This document shows, piece by piece, positions 6,899 through 16,981 of a stretch of 40,841 nucleotides of DNA. The DNA is taken from contig JALUXS010000092.1 of NCBI GenBank assembly GCA_027013185.1, positions 1-40,841 of the forward strand. Direction: 5' to 3'. The notes under the pieces are model-generated. The model was not told the origin of the DNA and searched no databases. It was given only the letters and a program-made list of their open reading frames with translations. A program made the position numbers and the translations under genes. Numbering within the stretch: the first letter of the stretch is position 1; each line of letters opens with the position of its first letter. Source of the DNA: Sulfurimonas sp. (GTDB lineage: Bacteria; Campylobacterota; Campylobacteria; Campylobacterales; Sulfurimonadaceae).

Positions 6899-6929
6899 CG
6901 CGAAAATTATTTATATAGGACTCTTTATT

Positions 6930-8684
6930 TTGAGAACTCATTACTGTACAGATTTAAATGAAATAAATGTTGGAGAAGATGTTGTTTTAACCGGTTGGGC
7001 GAATAATTATCGTGACCATGGTGGAATTATTTTTATAGATTTACGTGACAAGACAGGGCTTATTCAGCTTACTTGTGACCCGGAAGATTCCAAAGAAGCA
7101 CACGCAATAGCAAATAATGTTCGTGATGAATATGTTTTAATTGCAAAAGGAAAAGTGCGTCTTCGCGGAGAAGATTTAACAAATCCTCGTTTAAAAACCG
7201 GTGCTATTGAGATAGTAGTGAATGAGCTTATTATTGAAAACAAATCTGCACCTGTCCCTTTTGTCATAGGAGATAAAAATGTCGGTGAAGAGACAAGATT
7301 AAAATACCGTTATCTGGAACTTCGTGACCCTGATATGTTTGAGGTATTTCGTCTTCGTTCTAAAGCAGCAATCGCAGCTAGAAATATTCTTGATGAAAAT
7401 GGTTTTTTAGAAGTTGAAACACCAATTCTTACAAAATCAACTCCAGAAGGTGCAAGAGATTATTTAGTTCCTTCTCGTGTTCATAACGGCGAGTTTTATG
7501 CACTGCCTCAGTCCCCACAACTTTTCAAACAGCTTTTAATGGTTGGTGGCTTTGACAGATACTTTCAAATAGCTAAATGTTTCCGTGATGAAGATTTAAG
7601 AGCTGACAGACAGCCTGAGTTTACACAAATAGATGTTGAGATGAGTTTTTGTAACCAAGAAGATGTTATAAAAGTGGCTGAAGATTTACTCACTGCAATG
7701 TTTAAAGCATGTGATGTAGATATTAAACCTCCATTTAATCGTATGACACATTCCACAGCGATGGAATTATATGGTTCTGATAAACCAGATCTTCGATATG
7801 ACCTTAAAATGGTTGATGTTATTGATATTTTTGCACGATGCGATAATGAAATATTCACAAATATTGCAAAAGCACCTCATACCAACCGCATTAAGGCACT
7901 AAAAGTGCCCGGTGCAGATTTAATTTTTTCAAAACGTGAGATGAAATCATTTGAGGAGTACGTACGTAAATTCGGTGCACATGGTTTAGGCTATTTTCAA
8001 ATGAAAGAAGACGGACTTAAAGGTCCTCTTACTAAATTCTTCAGCGAAGAAGATATTGCACTTATCATAGAAAGGACTGAGCTTGAAGTTGGTGATGTTG
8101 TTTTCTTTGGTGCGGGTGAGAAAAAAATTGTTTGGGATTATATGGGAAGATTTAGAAACTTCATCGCTGAACATGAAAAAATGAACCTTATCGATGAAAA
8201 TGCCTTTGAATTTGTATGGGTTGTTGATTTTCCAATGTTTGAAGTTGAAGATGGACAAGTAAAAGCTCTACATCACCCTTTTACTATGCCAAAAAGTTTA
8301 GACAAAGACAATGTTGAAGACATAGAATCTATTGCTTATGACATCGTTCTTAACGGTACAGAACTTGGTGGCGGTTCTATTCGTATTCATAAAGAAGCAA
8401 TTCAAGAAGAGGTATTTAAACTTCTTGGTATTGAGGAAGAAGAAGCACAAGAAAAATTTGGATTCTTGTTAGATGCATTGAAATTTGGTGCGCCTCCACA
8501 TGGTGGTTTCGCTATAGGATTCGACAGACTTATTATGCTTATAGCAAAAAAAGCAAGTATACGAGATGTTATTGCTTTCCCTAAAACACAAAGAGCTGCT
8601 TGTATGCTGACAAAAGCACCAAGTCAAGTGGACAATACACAACTTCGTGACCTACATATAAGACTTCGTGAACAAACAAAATAA
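6930..8684 (+). CDS. aspS: Aspartyl-tRNA synthetase
   Basis: This 584-residue class II synthetase charges tRNA with aspartate. It has the N-terminal OB-fold anticodon-binding domain (about residues 1-105), class II motif 2 around [18 protein letters not shown], and motif 3 near the C-terminus ([12 protein letters not shown]). An upstream-extended frame exists to 6870, but that covers the promoter. TTG at 6930 begins MRTHYCTDL, the family-typical start, with AGGA 9 bases upstream. Whether the enzyme is discriminating or also charges tRNA-Asn, as in many Campylobacterota with GatCAB, cannot be decided here. It leads an operon with adk and thiI. Confidence 0.96.
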   Translation: MRTHYCTDLNEINVGEDVVLTGWANNYRDHGGIIFIDLRDKTGLIQLTCDPEDSKEAHAIANNVRDEYVLIAKGKVRLRGEDLTNPRLKTGAIEIVVNELIIENKSAPVPFVIGDKNVGEETRLKYRYLELRDPDMFEVFRLRSKAAIAARNILDENGFLEVETPILTKSTPEGARDYLVPSRVHNGEFYALPQSPQLFKQLLMVGGFDRYFQIAKCFRDEDLRADRQPEFTQIDVEMSFCNQEDVIKVAEDLLTAMFKACDVDIKPPFNRMTHSTAMELYGSDKPDLRYDLKMVDVIDIFARCDNEIFTNIAKAPHTNRIKALKVPGADLIFSKREMKSFEEYVRKFGAHGLGYFQMKEDGLKGPLTKFFSEEDIALIIERTELEVGDVVFFGAGEKKIVWDYMGRFRNFIAEHEKMNLIDENAFEFVWVVDFPMFEVEDGQVKALHHPFTMPKSLDKDNVEDIESIAYDIVLNGTELGGGSIRIHKEAIQEEVFKLLGIEEEEAQEKFGFLLDALKFGAPPHGGFAIGFDRLIMLIAKKASIRDVIAFPKTQRAACMLTKAPSQVDNTQLRDLHIRLREQTK

Positions 8685-8702
8685 TCCCTTAAGGATTCAC
8701 TT

Positions 8703-9284
8703 ATGAAAAAACTCTTTTTAATTATTGGAGCTCCAGGCTCCGGTAAAACTACAGATGCAGAACTTATAGCACAAAACAATAAAGATATAAGCCACTACTC
8801 TACCGGTGATATGCTACGAGACGAAGTTGCAAGCGGCAGTGATAGAGGACAGGAGATAAATAAATATATTTCAAAGGGAGAAATTGTCCCTATAAAAATA
8901 GTTATAAAAACTATTGTCAATGCTATTAAATCATCTAAAACTCACGTAATTGTAATTGATGGGTATCCAAGAAGTATTGAGCAGATGATGGAACTTGATA
9001 CATACCTTCAAACACATACAGATATAGAGCTTGTCTCTGTTATAGAAGTCAAAGTCAGTGAAGAAACAGCAAGACAAAGAGTTCTTGGACGTGCTCGAGG
9101 GGAAGATGACAATGATGCAGTTTTCAATAATCGTATGAAAGTTTACACAGAACCTTTGCAAGAGATTAGAAACTTTTACACACAAAAAGAGATTTTACAT
9201 ACAATCTCAGGAGAAAGAAGTATTGAAGATATAGTCTCTGAGATGGAAAACTTTATTTATTTACAACTTACGAGGCTCTCATAA
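8703..9284 (+). CDS. adk: Adenylate kinase, short Campylobacter-type
   Basis: This 193-residue nucleoside monophosphate kinase interconverts AMP, ADP and ATP. The P-loop GAPGSGKT spans residues 9-16, and the NMP-binding [10 protein letters not shown] and DGYPRS motifs are present. The LID is reduced to about GRARGEDD, unlike the long LID of the E. coli enzyme. The sequence closely follows the form found in Campylobacter, which is also next to aspS. It begins 18 bases after aspS and its TAA stop overlaps the thiI ATG as TAATG. A second, different adenylate kinase lies at 10737-11387. Confidence 0.92.
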   Translation: MKKLFLIIGAPGSGKTTDAELIAQNNKDISHYSTGDMLRDEVASGSDRGQEINKYISKGEIVPIKIVIKTIVNAIKSSKTHVIVIDGYPRSIEQMMELDTYLQTHTDIELVSVIEVKVSEETARQRVLGRARGEDDNDAVFNNRMKVYTEPLQEIRNFYTQKEILHTISGERSIEDIVSEMENFIYLQLTRLS

Positions 9285-10729
9285 TGCAAAAATTCATATT
9301 AAAACTTTTTCCAGAAATTATGATAAAAGGTCCATCTGCAAAACGTCAGATGGTTGGACAACTTTACAACAATCTTCTTAGCATTTTACAACGTATTGAT
9401 TCGCAAGTAGCAGTGAAAAAGTTTTCTGATAAAATTGAAGTTTTAACACCAAAAAATGTGCTCCCAGAAGTAAGACAGAGACTTTTAGATACACCGGGAA
9501 TAGAACAGATTCTAGAAGTACTACAATTTGATGATATGGATACACTTGACAAAATCAAGCAAAAAGTTCGTGAACTTACAGCTGATTTGTTGAAAGATAA
9601 GACCTTTGTTGTTAGGGTAAAACGTACAGGGAAGCACCCTTTTAGCTCTATAGATATTGAAAGAACAGTCGGAGGGCATTTACTTGCAAATTCTCAAGCA
9701 AAAGGTGTTTCTTTAAAAAACCCAGATGTTACCGTGCAAATGGAACTGATTCAAAATCAACTTAATCTTATTACAACAAAATACAAAGGTCTTAGTGGAT
9801 TTCCTATAGGTACACAAGGAGATATTCTTTCACTAATGTCTGGAGGTTTTGACTCCACTGTTGCATCTTATCTGACTATGAAAAGAGGAATAAAAACACA
9901 TTTTATCTTCTTTAATCTTGGTGGTATGGCACATGAAATAGGTGTTAAACAAGTTGCACTCTACCTTTGGAATAAATTTGGTTCTTCGCATAAAGTTCAG
10001 TTTATTTCTGTCCCTTTTGATAGTGTAATTGAGGAAATATTTCGTTCAACTCCACCTACATATATGGGTGTAACACTCAAACGCCTTATGCTCATTGCAG
10101 CAGAAAAAGTGGCTGATGAGATGGAAATAGATGCTCTGGTAACAGGAGAAAGTGTTGCTCAGGTTTCAAGTCAAACCCTGCGTAACCTTGCCTTAATTGA
10201 TCAGGTGAGCCATAAACTTATTTTACGTCCGCTTTCAACTATGAATAAACCTGAAATTATTTCTATTGCCAATGAGATAGGGACACGTCACTTTGCAGAA
10301 AACATGCCTGAATACTGCGGTGTAATCTCACAAAATCCTATTATACACGGTTCATTTAAACGCATGGAAAAAATAGCACAAAAATTTGACTATACTGTAT
10401 TAGATAAAGCAGTATCTACAGCACAGCATCTAGGTATTGATGAAATTGTAGATGACATCACAAACTTAGCTCCTATAGAAGTCGTTAATGATTTAAATGA
10501 GCAGGAATTTGTTGTAATTGATATTCGTCCGGAAGATGCATGTATAGAAACTACATGTAAAAGTATCAAAATACCTTTTCATAAACTAAAAACTGAGTTT
10601 GACAAACTGCCGCAAGATAAAGAATATCTACTCTACTGCGACAAAGGTATTATGAGCCAGTTGCATGCACAATATCTCCGTGATGCAAAAGGCTGTAAAA
10701 ATATTCGAGTCTATCGACCAAAACAATAA
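9284..10729 (+). CDS. thiI: tRNA 4-thiouridine synthase ThiI with rhodanese domain
   Basis: This 481-residue protein adds sulfur to U8 of tRNA and may supply sulfur for thiamine. It has the NFLD/THUMP region (residues 1-165), a PP-loop SGGFDST (186-192), the conserved Cys345 in MPEYCG and a C-terminal rhodanese domain with active-site Cys452 in YCDKG. Cys345 and Cys452 correspond to the two catalytic cysteines of the 482-residue E. coli enzyme. Rhodanese-bearing ThiI is mainly gammaproteobacterial, so transfer is possible. It is coupled to adk by TAATG and converges on the second adk with 7 bases between. Confidence 0.94.
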   Translation: MQKFILKLFPEIMIKGPSAKRQMVGQLYNNLLSILQRIDSQVAVKKFSDKIEVLTPKNVLPEVRQRLLDTPGIEQILEVLQFDDMDTLDKIKQKVRELTADLLKDKTFVVRVKRTGKHPFSSIDIERTVGGHLLANSQAKGVSLKNPDVTVQMELIQNQLNLITTKYKGLSGFPIGTQGDILSLMSGGFDSTVASYLTMKRGIKTHFIFFNLGGMAHEIGVKQVALYLWNKFGSSHKVQFISVPFDSVIEEIFRSTPPTYMGVTLKRLMLIAAEKVADEMEIDALVTGESVAQVSSQTLRNLALIDQVSHKLILRPLSTMNKPEIISIANEIGTRHFAENMPEYCGVISQNPIIHGSFKRMEKIAQKFDYTVLDKAVSTAQHLGIDEIVDDITNLAPIEVVNDLNEQEFVVIDIRPEDACIETTCKSIKIPFHKLKTEFDKLPQDKEYLLYCDKGIMSQLHAQYLRDAKGCKNIRVYRPKQ

Positions 10730-10730
10730 A

Positions 10731-11695
<965 letters not shown>

Positions 11696-11756
11696 CTTCT
11701 GTCCTTATTAATTATTTATGTAATAATACTATAATTATGTAAAAAAAAGAGGTGCT

Positions 11757-12488
11757 ATGAATTTTTATGCAGTAATAATAGGAACAGAAATACTTAATGG
11801 TAGACGCGTCGATAAGCATTTTGAGTTTGTCAAAAATGAACTTGCTAAATATGGTCATGAATTGTTTGCATCTTTTATAATTAAAGATGATGAAACATTA
11901 ATGAAGCACACCTATTCAATGATTAAAGAAGATGAAAATGCTGTTATATTCTCTTTTGGTGGAATTGGTTCCACACCTGATGATTTAACAAGAGAGATAG
12001 CATCTGAAATTTTTAGAAATTCAAAGCTTGTTACACATGAAAAATTTAAAGAAGATATTATACAAAGATTTGGCGAAGAAGCATATCCACACCGAATTCA
12101 TATGGCAGATTTACCACCAAATGCAAAACTTTTACAAAATCCTATCAACAATATGTCAGGTTTTTCTTTAGATGATAGATTCTTTTTTACACCAGGATTT
12201 CCATCAATGTCACATCCTATGATTAGTGATGTAATTAAAAAACACTTTAGCCAATCTCATAAAAAATACAGATACACATTATTGGCACAAACAAGTGAAA
12301 ATACTCTGATTGACCTGATGCAGCAGCTTCCAAAGAGTATAGAGCTCTCATCTTTACCAATTTTTATTAATGAAAAACCAAACGTGGAGCTCTCCTTAAA
12401 TGGAGAAAACAAAGAAAACATCAAAAAATATTTTCAACTCTTTATAGAGGACCTTGAACAAAGAAATATACCTTTCGTATTAAAATAA
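11757..12488 (+). CDS. CinA/MoaB-like molybdopterin-binding domain protein
   Basis: This 243-residue protein begins with the MoCF_biosynth/CinA-N domain: GTEILNGRRVDKH (residues 9-21) and FGGIGSTPDDLTRE at about 72-85. The standard signature is GGLGPTxDDxT, so the family is clear. The C-terminal nicotinamide deamidase domain of full CinA is absent. Such stand-alone domains are annotated as competence/damage-inducible protein A homologues and are usually linked to NAD repair or pyrophosphatase activity. GAGGTG lies just before the ATG and a TATAAT at 11730-11735 may be its -10 box. Confidence 0.8.
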   Translation: MNFYAVIIGTEILNGRRVDKHFEFVKNELAKYGHELFASFIIKDDETLMKHTYSMIKEDENAVIFSFGGIGSTPDDLTREIASEIFRNSKLVTHEKFKEDIIQRFGEEAYPHRIHMADLPPNAKLLQNPINNMSGFSLDDRFFFTPGFPSMSHPMISDVIKKHFSQSHKKYRYTLLAQTSENTLIDLMQQLPKSIELSSLPIFINEKPNVELSLNGENKENIKKYFQLFIEDLEQRNIPFVLK

Positions 12489-12535
12489 AAGTCCTATTGC
12501 CGATTTATTATTATCATAACTCAAGGAATTTTATC

Positions 12536-12664
12536 ATGTTAGTTTGGTTATTGGTACTTTTATTGCTTTTTAGTTTTATATATGTTGTTTATCGTATGAC
12601 TTTGACTCCTCCAAGCGATGAGTTTCAAAAGAAAGAGGAGCACCATTACACATTTAAAATATAA
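12536..12664 (+). CDS. Small single-pass membrane peptide, 42 residues
   Basis: This is a short gene with an AAGGAA ribosome site about 7 bases before the ATG. The first 19 residues (MLVWLLVLLLLFSFIYVVY) form one membrane helix. A polar tail with TPPSDEF and an acidic/lysine-rich end follows. It ends 14 bases before the DUF6166-HTH gene. I do not recognise it. The ribosome site, clear helix and placement support a real gene. Confidence 0.55.
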   Translation: MLVWLLVLLLLFSFIYVVYRMTLTPPSDEFQKKEEHHYTFKI

Positions 12665-12678
12665 GAGAATAATAGACT

Positions 12679-13293
12679 ATGGCAATAATAATGAACAACC
12701 ATGTTTTTAAGGGGCATAGAACCCTACTTGGCAATAAATTTGTAACGTATAGAGAACTTGACCTTCCTCCAAGAATTGATTTATTTAAAAAATCAACGAA
12801 CGGTTTTGACTGGGGGAACAATTCTAAGGGGGCTGTGCAACTCGCTTTTGCTATGTTATACCAACTTAGTAATCAAGAAATAGCAACACAATATGCAGAA
12901 CAATTAAGTCAGGACATCATCAAAAAATTCAATTCTCGAGATTGGATTCTTAAAGCCTCTGAACTACTTACATGGATACAAAACAATTGTGATACCCAAG
13001 AACAGCCAAATGTTACAAAAAAAACACATCTTAAACCTATAAATAAAAAAATCACAAAAACAAAAAAAAGCAAATCTAATGTTGTCAAAGAAATTTGTCA
13101 AGAGCTCAATATTACACAAAAACAACTTGCACAAGTACTTGAAGTACCAGAAGGTACAGTTAGCAGCTGGGCTGTAAAAAATGAAATTCCACGTCTTGGA
13201 AAAAAGGCTATTGAATTTTATATACAAAATGCAAAAAACCAAAAAATTGTTGATAGCTATAGAAGTTTTATAGAACTTTTGCAAGCATCATAA
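12679..13293 (+). CDS. DUF6166-like domain fused to a helix-turn-helix domain
   Basis: This 204-residue protein has two parts. Residues 1-105 look like DUF6166 (a strand-rich start, then NGFDWGNNSKGAVQLAFAML, matching the GFEWGYGGSGPAQLALA-type core). A lysine-rich linker follows at about 115-133. Residues 134-180 form an XRE-like helix-turn-helix (ITQKQLAQVLEVPEGTVSSW). DUF6166 is common on plasmids and phages and has no assigned role. A DNA-binding regulator is inferred. A GTG-started small DNA-binding-like gene follows after 10 bases. A second in-frame ATG lies at 12691. Confidence 0.65.
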   Translation: MAIIMNNHVFKGHRTLLGNKFVTYRELDLPPRIDLFKKSTNGFDWGNNSKGAVQLAFAMLYQLSNQEIATQYAEQLSQDIIKKFNSRDWILKASELLTWIQNNCDTQEQPNVTKKTHLKPINKKITKTKKSKSNVVKEICQELNITQKQLAQVLEVPEGTVSSWAVKNEIPRLGKKAIEFYIQNAKNQKIVDSYRSFIELLQAS

Positions 13294-13303
13294 AAGGATT
13301 TTA

Positions 13304-13495
13304 GTGAAACCAAAAGACGAAGTAACAAGAAGTTTGTTAATTGATAAAAAAACATGGGATGAAGCCATGAAATACTCCCGCAGTCGATATAAAATGAGTT
13401 TAAGTAAAGTTATTGAATCACTACTCCAAGAGTGGCTTGCAAAAGAGAAAAGAAAACCGCTTGACAATACAAAGCAGGGGAAGTTTTTTGAATAA
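13304..13495 (+). CDS. Small ribbon-helix-helix-like protein
   Basis: The 63-residue product starts with GTG 13304 preceded by AAAGGA. The sequence DEVTRSLLIDKKTWDEAMKY followed by SLSKVIESLLQEWL has the strand-helix-helix pattern of CopG/Arc-type DNA-binding proteins, with a basic tail. It lies 10 bases after the DUF6166-HTH gene and probably shares its transcript. It could be a transcriptional regulator or an antitoxin without a visible toxin. The fold assignment is inferred from pattern only. Confidence 0.55.
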   Translation: MKPKDEVTRSLLIDKKTWDEAMKYSRSRYKMSLSKVIESLLQEWLAKEKRKPLDNTKQGKFFE

Positions 13496-13504
13496 ACTTG
13501 CCGC

Positions 13505-14008
13505 TTATCTAGCATATCCTGTATTTTTAGGGGAGTTTTCATCATAATCTAAGACTTCAAGGATACTTTTTTTATTCATTTTTCTTGCAAAATCTATGGC
13601 CGTAAATCCCTTAGAATCTTTTATACTTGGATTTGCTCCATTTGTTAAAAGAATTTTTGTAATTTCCACCCTTCCATAACATGCCGCACCCATAAGAGAG
13701 CTAAAACCACTTTTTCTAGTTATTTCATTGACATCTTTACCCTGCTCTATCAGATAATTTACAATCTCTACATTATCATATGTAATTGCCATATCAAAAA
13801 CACTTACGCCTTCCTCATCACAATGAAAAATATCAGCACCACTTTCAATTAAAAGCATAAGCGTTTCTTTGCAACACCCAGCCCTAAGTGCACAAGCAAA
13901 TACGGATTCGCCAATTTCATTTGTCTGCGATACATCAGCCCCATTTTGTATATATTTCTTTATACCAAGATAATTATCATTTTTTAGTAATTCCAGCCAA
14001 GTGTTCAC
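13505..14008 (-). CDS. Ankyrin repeat protein
   Basis: This 167-residue protein consists of about four to five ankyrin repeats: signatures such as YIQNGADVSQTNEIGESVF, LLIESGADIFHCDEEGVSVF, LIEQGKDVNE and LLTNGANPSIKDSKGFTAIDFA recur every 33 or so residues. Ankyrin arrays bind other proteins. There is no signal peptide, so it is likely cytoplasmic. It converges on the small DNA-binding-like gene and is divergent from dapD. The partner is unknown. Confidence 0.85.
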   Translation of the reverse strand: MNTWLELLKNDNYLGIKKYIQNGADVSQTNEIGESVFACALRAGCCKETLMLLIESGADIFHCDEEGVSVFDMAITYDNVEIVNYLIEQGKDVNEITRKSGFSSLMGAACYGRVEITKILLTNGANPSIKDSKGFTAIDFARKMNKKSILEVLDYDENSPKNTGYAR

Positions 14009-14060
14009 GGTACTCTCTTTTTATTCTATTATATACTAAACTTTGTTAGTAGTTTTTAAG

Positions 14061-14066
14061 TATAAT
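14061..14066 (+). promoter_or_regulatory. -10 box of dapD
   Basis: TATAAT stands 30 bases before the dapD start. No convincing -35 box is 16-18 bases upstream. This matches Campylobacterota promoters, which often rely on the -10 box and an upstream T-rich tract. Confidence 0.4.
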
Positions 14067-14096
14067 TGCACAACAAATTTATTAAGCGAGAATTCA

Positions 14097-15296
14097 ATGG
14101 ATATTATTCAAACAGCAGATGCTTTTAAAGCATTGATAGAAAATATTAAAACAAATACAAAAGGATACAAAGACCCTTTGGCTTTTGGTATTACAAGAGT
14201 GGATTTAGGACAACTACATGTAGATAAATCTCTACAGGCTACATACCCAATTATAAACTGGGATGAAAATTTTGGGAGTGCTGCAATTTTTATAAGAGCA
14301 CTTGCAGAACAAGGAATTGAGGTAGACTTTACACAAAATGAAGTAGTATGTGACATTAATTTACAATTTTTAAAAGATTGTCTGAATGCTTTTACACCTT
14401 ACTCGGATGAGGCACATGGTGATGCACATAAAAATATTCAAGTTGTTTCATCACTGTATTCTCAAATCGTTAACAGCGGTAGTTTAGAAGGTGAATTTAA
14501 AGTATGCTTTATTTTTGAAGATGCTCCTTGTGAGAGCGTTGAAGCAACTTATTTAAAACTTTATGCAATTTCTTTAGCAAAAGTAGGACTTCGTGAAATC
14601 AATCTCAATGGTGCATTTGGTGCATTACCAAATGTTGCATGGTCCAATGGACAACCAATAGAACTGGATTATTTAAGAGAATTTGAAATAGAATTAAAAC
14701 TTGTAAATGAGTACCCTCATATTGATTTTGTAGATAAATTTCCAAGATTTTTACAACACATTATTCCAGCAGACAATACACGTATATTAGAGACTTCAAA
14801 AGTTCGTTTCGGTGCACAACTTGCAGCCGGTACTACAGTAATGCCTGGCGCTTCATACATTAATTTTAATGCCGGAACTACTGGTTCTGTTATGGTTGAA
14901 GGACGTATCAGCTCTTCTGCAATCGTTGGTGATGGTTCTGATGTAGGTGGAGGTGCTTCTATTCTTGGTGTACTCTCTGGAACTGATGGTAATCCTATCA
15001 GCGTTGGAAAAAACTGTCTTTTAGGAGCAAATTCTGTTTGTGGTATTCCTTTAGGTGATGGTTGTATAATAGATGCAGGCCTTGCAATTCTTGAAGGTAC
15101 AAAAGTAGGTGTTTATGCTTCAGAACTTGAGAAAATAAGAGAAGTAAATACCGGTGTCACAATAGAAGGTGAAATTTTCAAAGCAAAACAGTTGTCTTTT
15201 TTTAGTGGTCTGCACTTTAGACAAAATTCGCTCAATGGTGAGATTACAGCATCTCGTTCAAAAAGAGAGATTAAACTAAACTCCCAATTACACTAA
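14097..15296 (+). CDS. dapD: Tetrahydrodipicolinate N-succinyltransferase
   Basis: This enzyme of about 399 residues transfers succinyl from succinyl-CoA to tetrahydrodipicolinate in lysine and diaminopimelate synthesis. The C-terminal half carries hexapeptide repeats of a left-handed beta helix (for example GAQLAAGTTVMPGASYINFN and SVGKNCLLGANSVCGIPLG), as in trimeric acyltransferases. Its length is that of the longer Campylobacter/actinobacterial DapD type, rather than the 274-residue E. coli type. ATG 14097 follows AAGCGAG. An in-frame start 18 codons upstream lies over the -10 box and is rejected. Confidence 0.92.
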   Translation: MDIIQTADAFKALIENIKTNTKGYKDPLAFGITRVDLGQLHVDKSLQATYPIINWDENFGSAAIFIRALAEQGIEVDFTQNEVVCDINLQFLKDCLNAFTPYSDEAHGDAHKNIQVVSSLYSQIVNSGSLEGEFKVCFIFEDAPCESVEATYLKLYAISLAKVGLREINLNGAFGALPNVAWSNGQPIELDYLREFEIELKLVNEYPHIDFVDKFPRFLQHIIPADNTRILETSKVRFGAQLAAGTTVMPGASYINFNAGTTGSVMVEGRISSSAIVGDGSDVGGGASILGVLSGTDGNPISVGKNCLLGANSVCGIPLGDGCIIDAGLAILEGTKVGVYASELEKIREVNTGVTIEGEIFKAKQLSFFSGLHFRQNSLNGEITASRSKREIKLNSQLH

Positions 15297-15329
15297 TTAT
15301 GCTACAATAGGAGAATTAAGGAGTAGTAT

Positions 15330-15635
15330 ATGAATATTTCAAATAACATTTCTTCTATTGGTGCACATCAAACTATGCTCAATACAACGGCAGACAATAT
15401 TGCCAATGTAAATACGGATGGTTTCATACCAAAAGACACTCGAATTACAAATGATTTTAATTCCATAAAAGCTAATGTTAGACAAGCTGATGATAGTGGT
15501 TCAAAAAGAAGTCAAACAGATTTGGCTAAAGAAATTCCTGATGAAATCGTTGCGCAGGATGCCACAGCCGTTAATGTTAACGTTATAAAAACACAAGATG
15601 AAATGATGGGAACGTTGCTGGATATAAAAGCCTAA
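15330..15635 (+). CDS. Miniature flagellar rod-like protein
   Basis: This 101-residue protein joins the two ends of a flagellar rod/hook protein and lacks the middle. The N-terminus has the basal-body rod signature (SSIGAHQTMLNTTADNIANVNTDGF). The last 25 residues resemble the C-terminal helix of FlgC/FlgG proteins (NVNVIKTQDEMMGTLLDIKA). Rod proteins polymerise through exactly these two helices, so a helix pair without the D1/D2 insert could cap, adapt or regulate the axial structure. AAGGAG precedes the ATG and a TACAAT at 15303-15308 may be its -10 box. It stands apart from other flagellar genes. Confidence 0.75.
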   Translation: MNISNNISSIGAHQTMLNTTADNIANVNTDGFIPKDTRITNDFNSIKANVRQADDSGSKRSQTDLAKEIPDEIVAQDATAVNVNVIKTQDEMMGTLLDIKA

Positions 15636-15637
15636 AA

Positions 15638-16972
15638 TTACTGAGTTACTATATTCATACTTTTTAGATTTTTTAACAGTGATGCTTCTTTATCAAAAGT
15701 AGTTAAGTTTTTGCCTGTTTCAAGTGTACTAAAAATTGTTTTTCCAATAACAAATCTGCCTTCGATACCATCTTTTTTCGTTTTAACGCCCCAAACATTT
15801 TGAAAAATAATAATTTTATCATTATAACTGCCCACATAAAGGACGATATGTCCACTTTTATATAAAAGTGTTTCAAAAGGAACAGCATTTTCTTTAATTG
15901 TTTTAATTTTTTCTTCGTCTGGCATATTCGCTAAAGATATTACTTTACCTATTCTACTCTGTTGATAGGAGTTCCTTGGAAGCCAAACACCAAAAGGTGC
16001 AAAAAAATCTCTAAGTGTTGAGGAACAGTCTCTTTGATTATATATACCTCCCCAACCATACTTTACATGTAAAAGCTGATGCATAATAAGATTGATATTT
16101 TTTGTATTAAATTCTAATATATTTTTATGGGCAATTATTTTAGAAAAAGTAGATTCTACATAATATGGTTTATTCATTTTATAATTAGTAATTGTCAAAA
16201 TCTTAAAATTTTTATTATCTTCATCTATTAAAGGAAGCATTGTTCCTATTGTCGATTTAAATAAAAAATCTTGCTTTGAAGTTAAAATCGCTTCATTGTC
16301 TTTTGTAAAAAAAATCTGTTTTGCATCTTGCCAGATATCTGTATATTTTTTTGGTATATATACAATATCTCGTGATTTTACCCATCCAAATGCAAAACTA
16401 GATTTTATAAAAACCCATTCTCTGTCTTTTGAGTAGTGAGAAACAAAAATCGGCTTATTTGCCGCAATGGTAGAATTTTGCATATAATCAAAAGGAAAAC
16501 CCTCTCCTGCTTTTTTAGGATTTCGCAAAACTGGTTTTATTGTAGGAAAGGCTCTTATATTGAGTTTTTTAAGTGTAATTGCCCGTTTATTAACAGTTGA
16601 ATATGCCCCGAAATTTGATTTTTTAAGTATATTTGTAAAAAAATCTTCACTTAAGGGTTGTAGATTTTCGCCATAACTATTTTTTGCATTAAAAACTTTG
16701 TACGCCCACATTGCTTTTTTTAGTGGTATATCTATTTTTTCTATATTCCACGGGCTAAAATACATCTTCTCATATTCGTCCAATGATGAAATGTAACCTT
16801 TATTTATGCCTTTACTATACAAAGATACATCTTGAGGAATATTTTTTAAATCAGCAACATATTCTGCTTTTTTTTGCGTAGCTTTTTGCTGTTTTGGTAT
16901 GGCAATTATTTCACTTTTTTGAGTACAGCCTTGTAAAATAAAAAGTGATAAACATACATATATGTATTTCAA
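15638..16972 (-). CDS. NlpC/P60 family cell wall hydrolase, lipoprotein
   Basis: This 444-residue protein starts with a lipoprotein signal peptide (LQGC lipobox, Cys16). An N-terminal stabilising segment and SH3b-like region (about 120-280) lead to an NlpC/P60 catalytic domain. That domain has Cys316 in GIYNQRDCSSTLRDFF and His375 in SGHIVLYVG. The layout matches periplasmic gamma-D-glutamyl-diaminopimelate peptidases that trim peptidoglycan. An AAAGGAG site precedes the ATG, which follows the S24 repressor gene by 9 bases, so the two are probably cotranscribed. Confidence 0.85.
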   Translation of the reverse strand: MKYIYVCLSLFILQGCTQKSEIIAIPKQQKATQKKAEYVADLKNIPQDVSLYSKGINKGYISSLDEYEKMYFSPWNIEKIDIPLKKAMWAYKVFNAKNSYGENLQPLSEDFFTNILKKSNFGAYSTVNKRAITLKKLNIRAFPTIKPVLRNPKKAGEGFPFDYMQNSTIAANKPIFVSHYSKDREWVFIKSSFAFGWVKSRDIVYIPKKYTDIWQDAKQIFFTKDNEAILTSKQDFLFKSTIGTMLPLIDEDNKNFKILTITNYKMNKPYYVESTFSKIIAHKNILEFNTKNINLIMHQLLHVKYGWGGIYNQRDCSSTLRDFFAPFGVWLPRNSYQQSRIGKVISLANMPDEEKIKTIKENAVPFETLLYKSGHIVLYVGSYNDKIIIFQNVWGVKTKKDGIEGRFVIGKTIFSTLETGKNLTTFDKEASLLKNLKSMNIVTQ

Positions 16973-16981
16973 AAAACTCCT

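Noticed and set aside
14043-14096. Earlier in-frame start for dapD and a TTGTTA -35 box
   Set aside because: The extension covers the -10 box, and the -35 candidate is only 12 bases from it, outside the working range.
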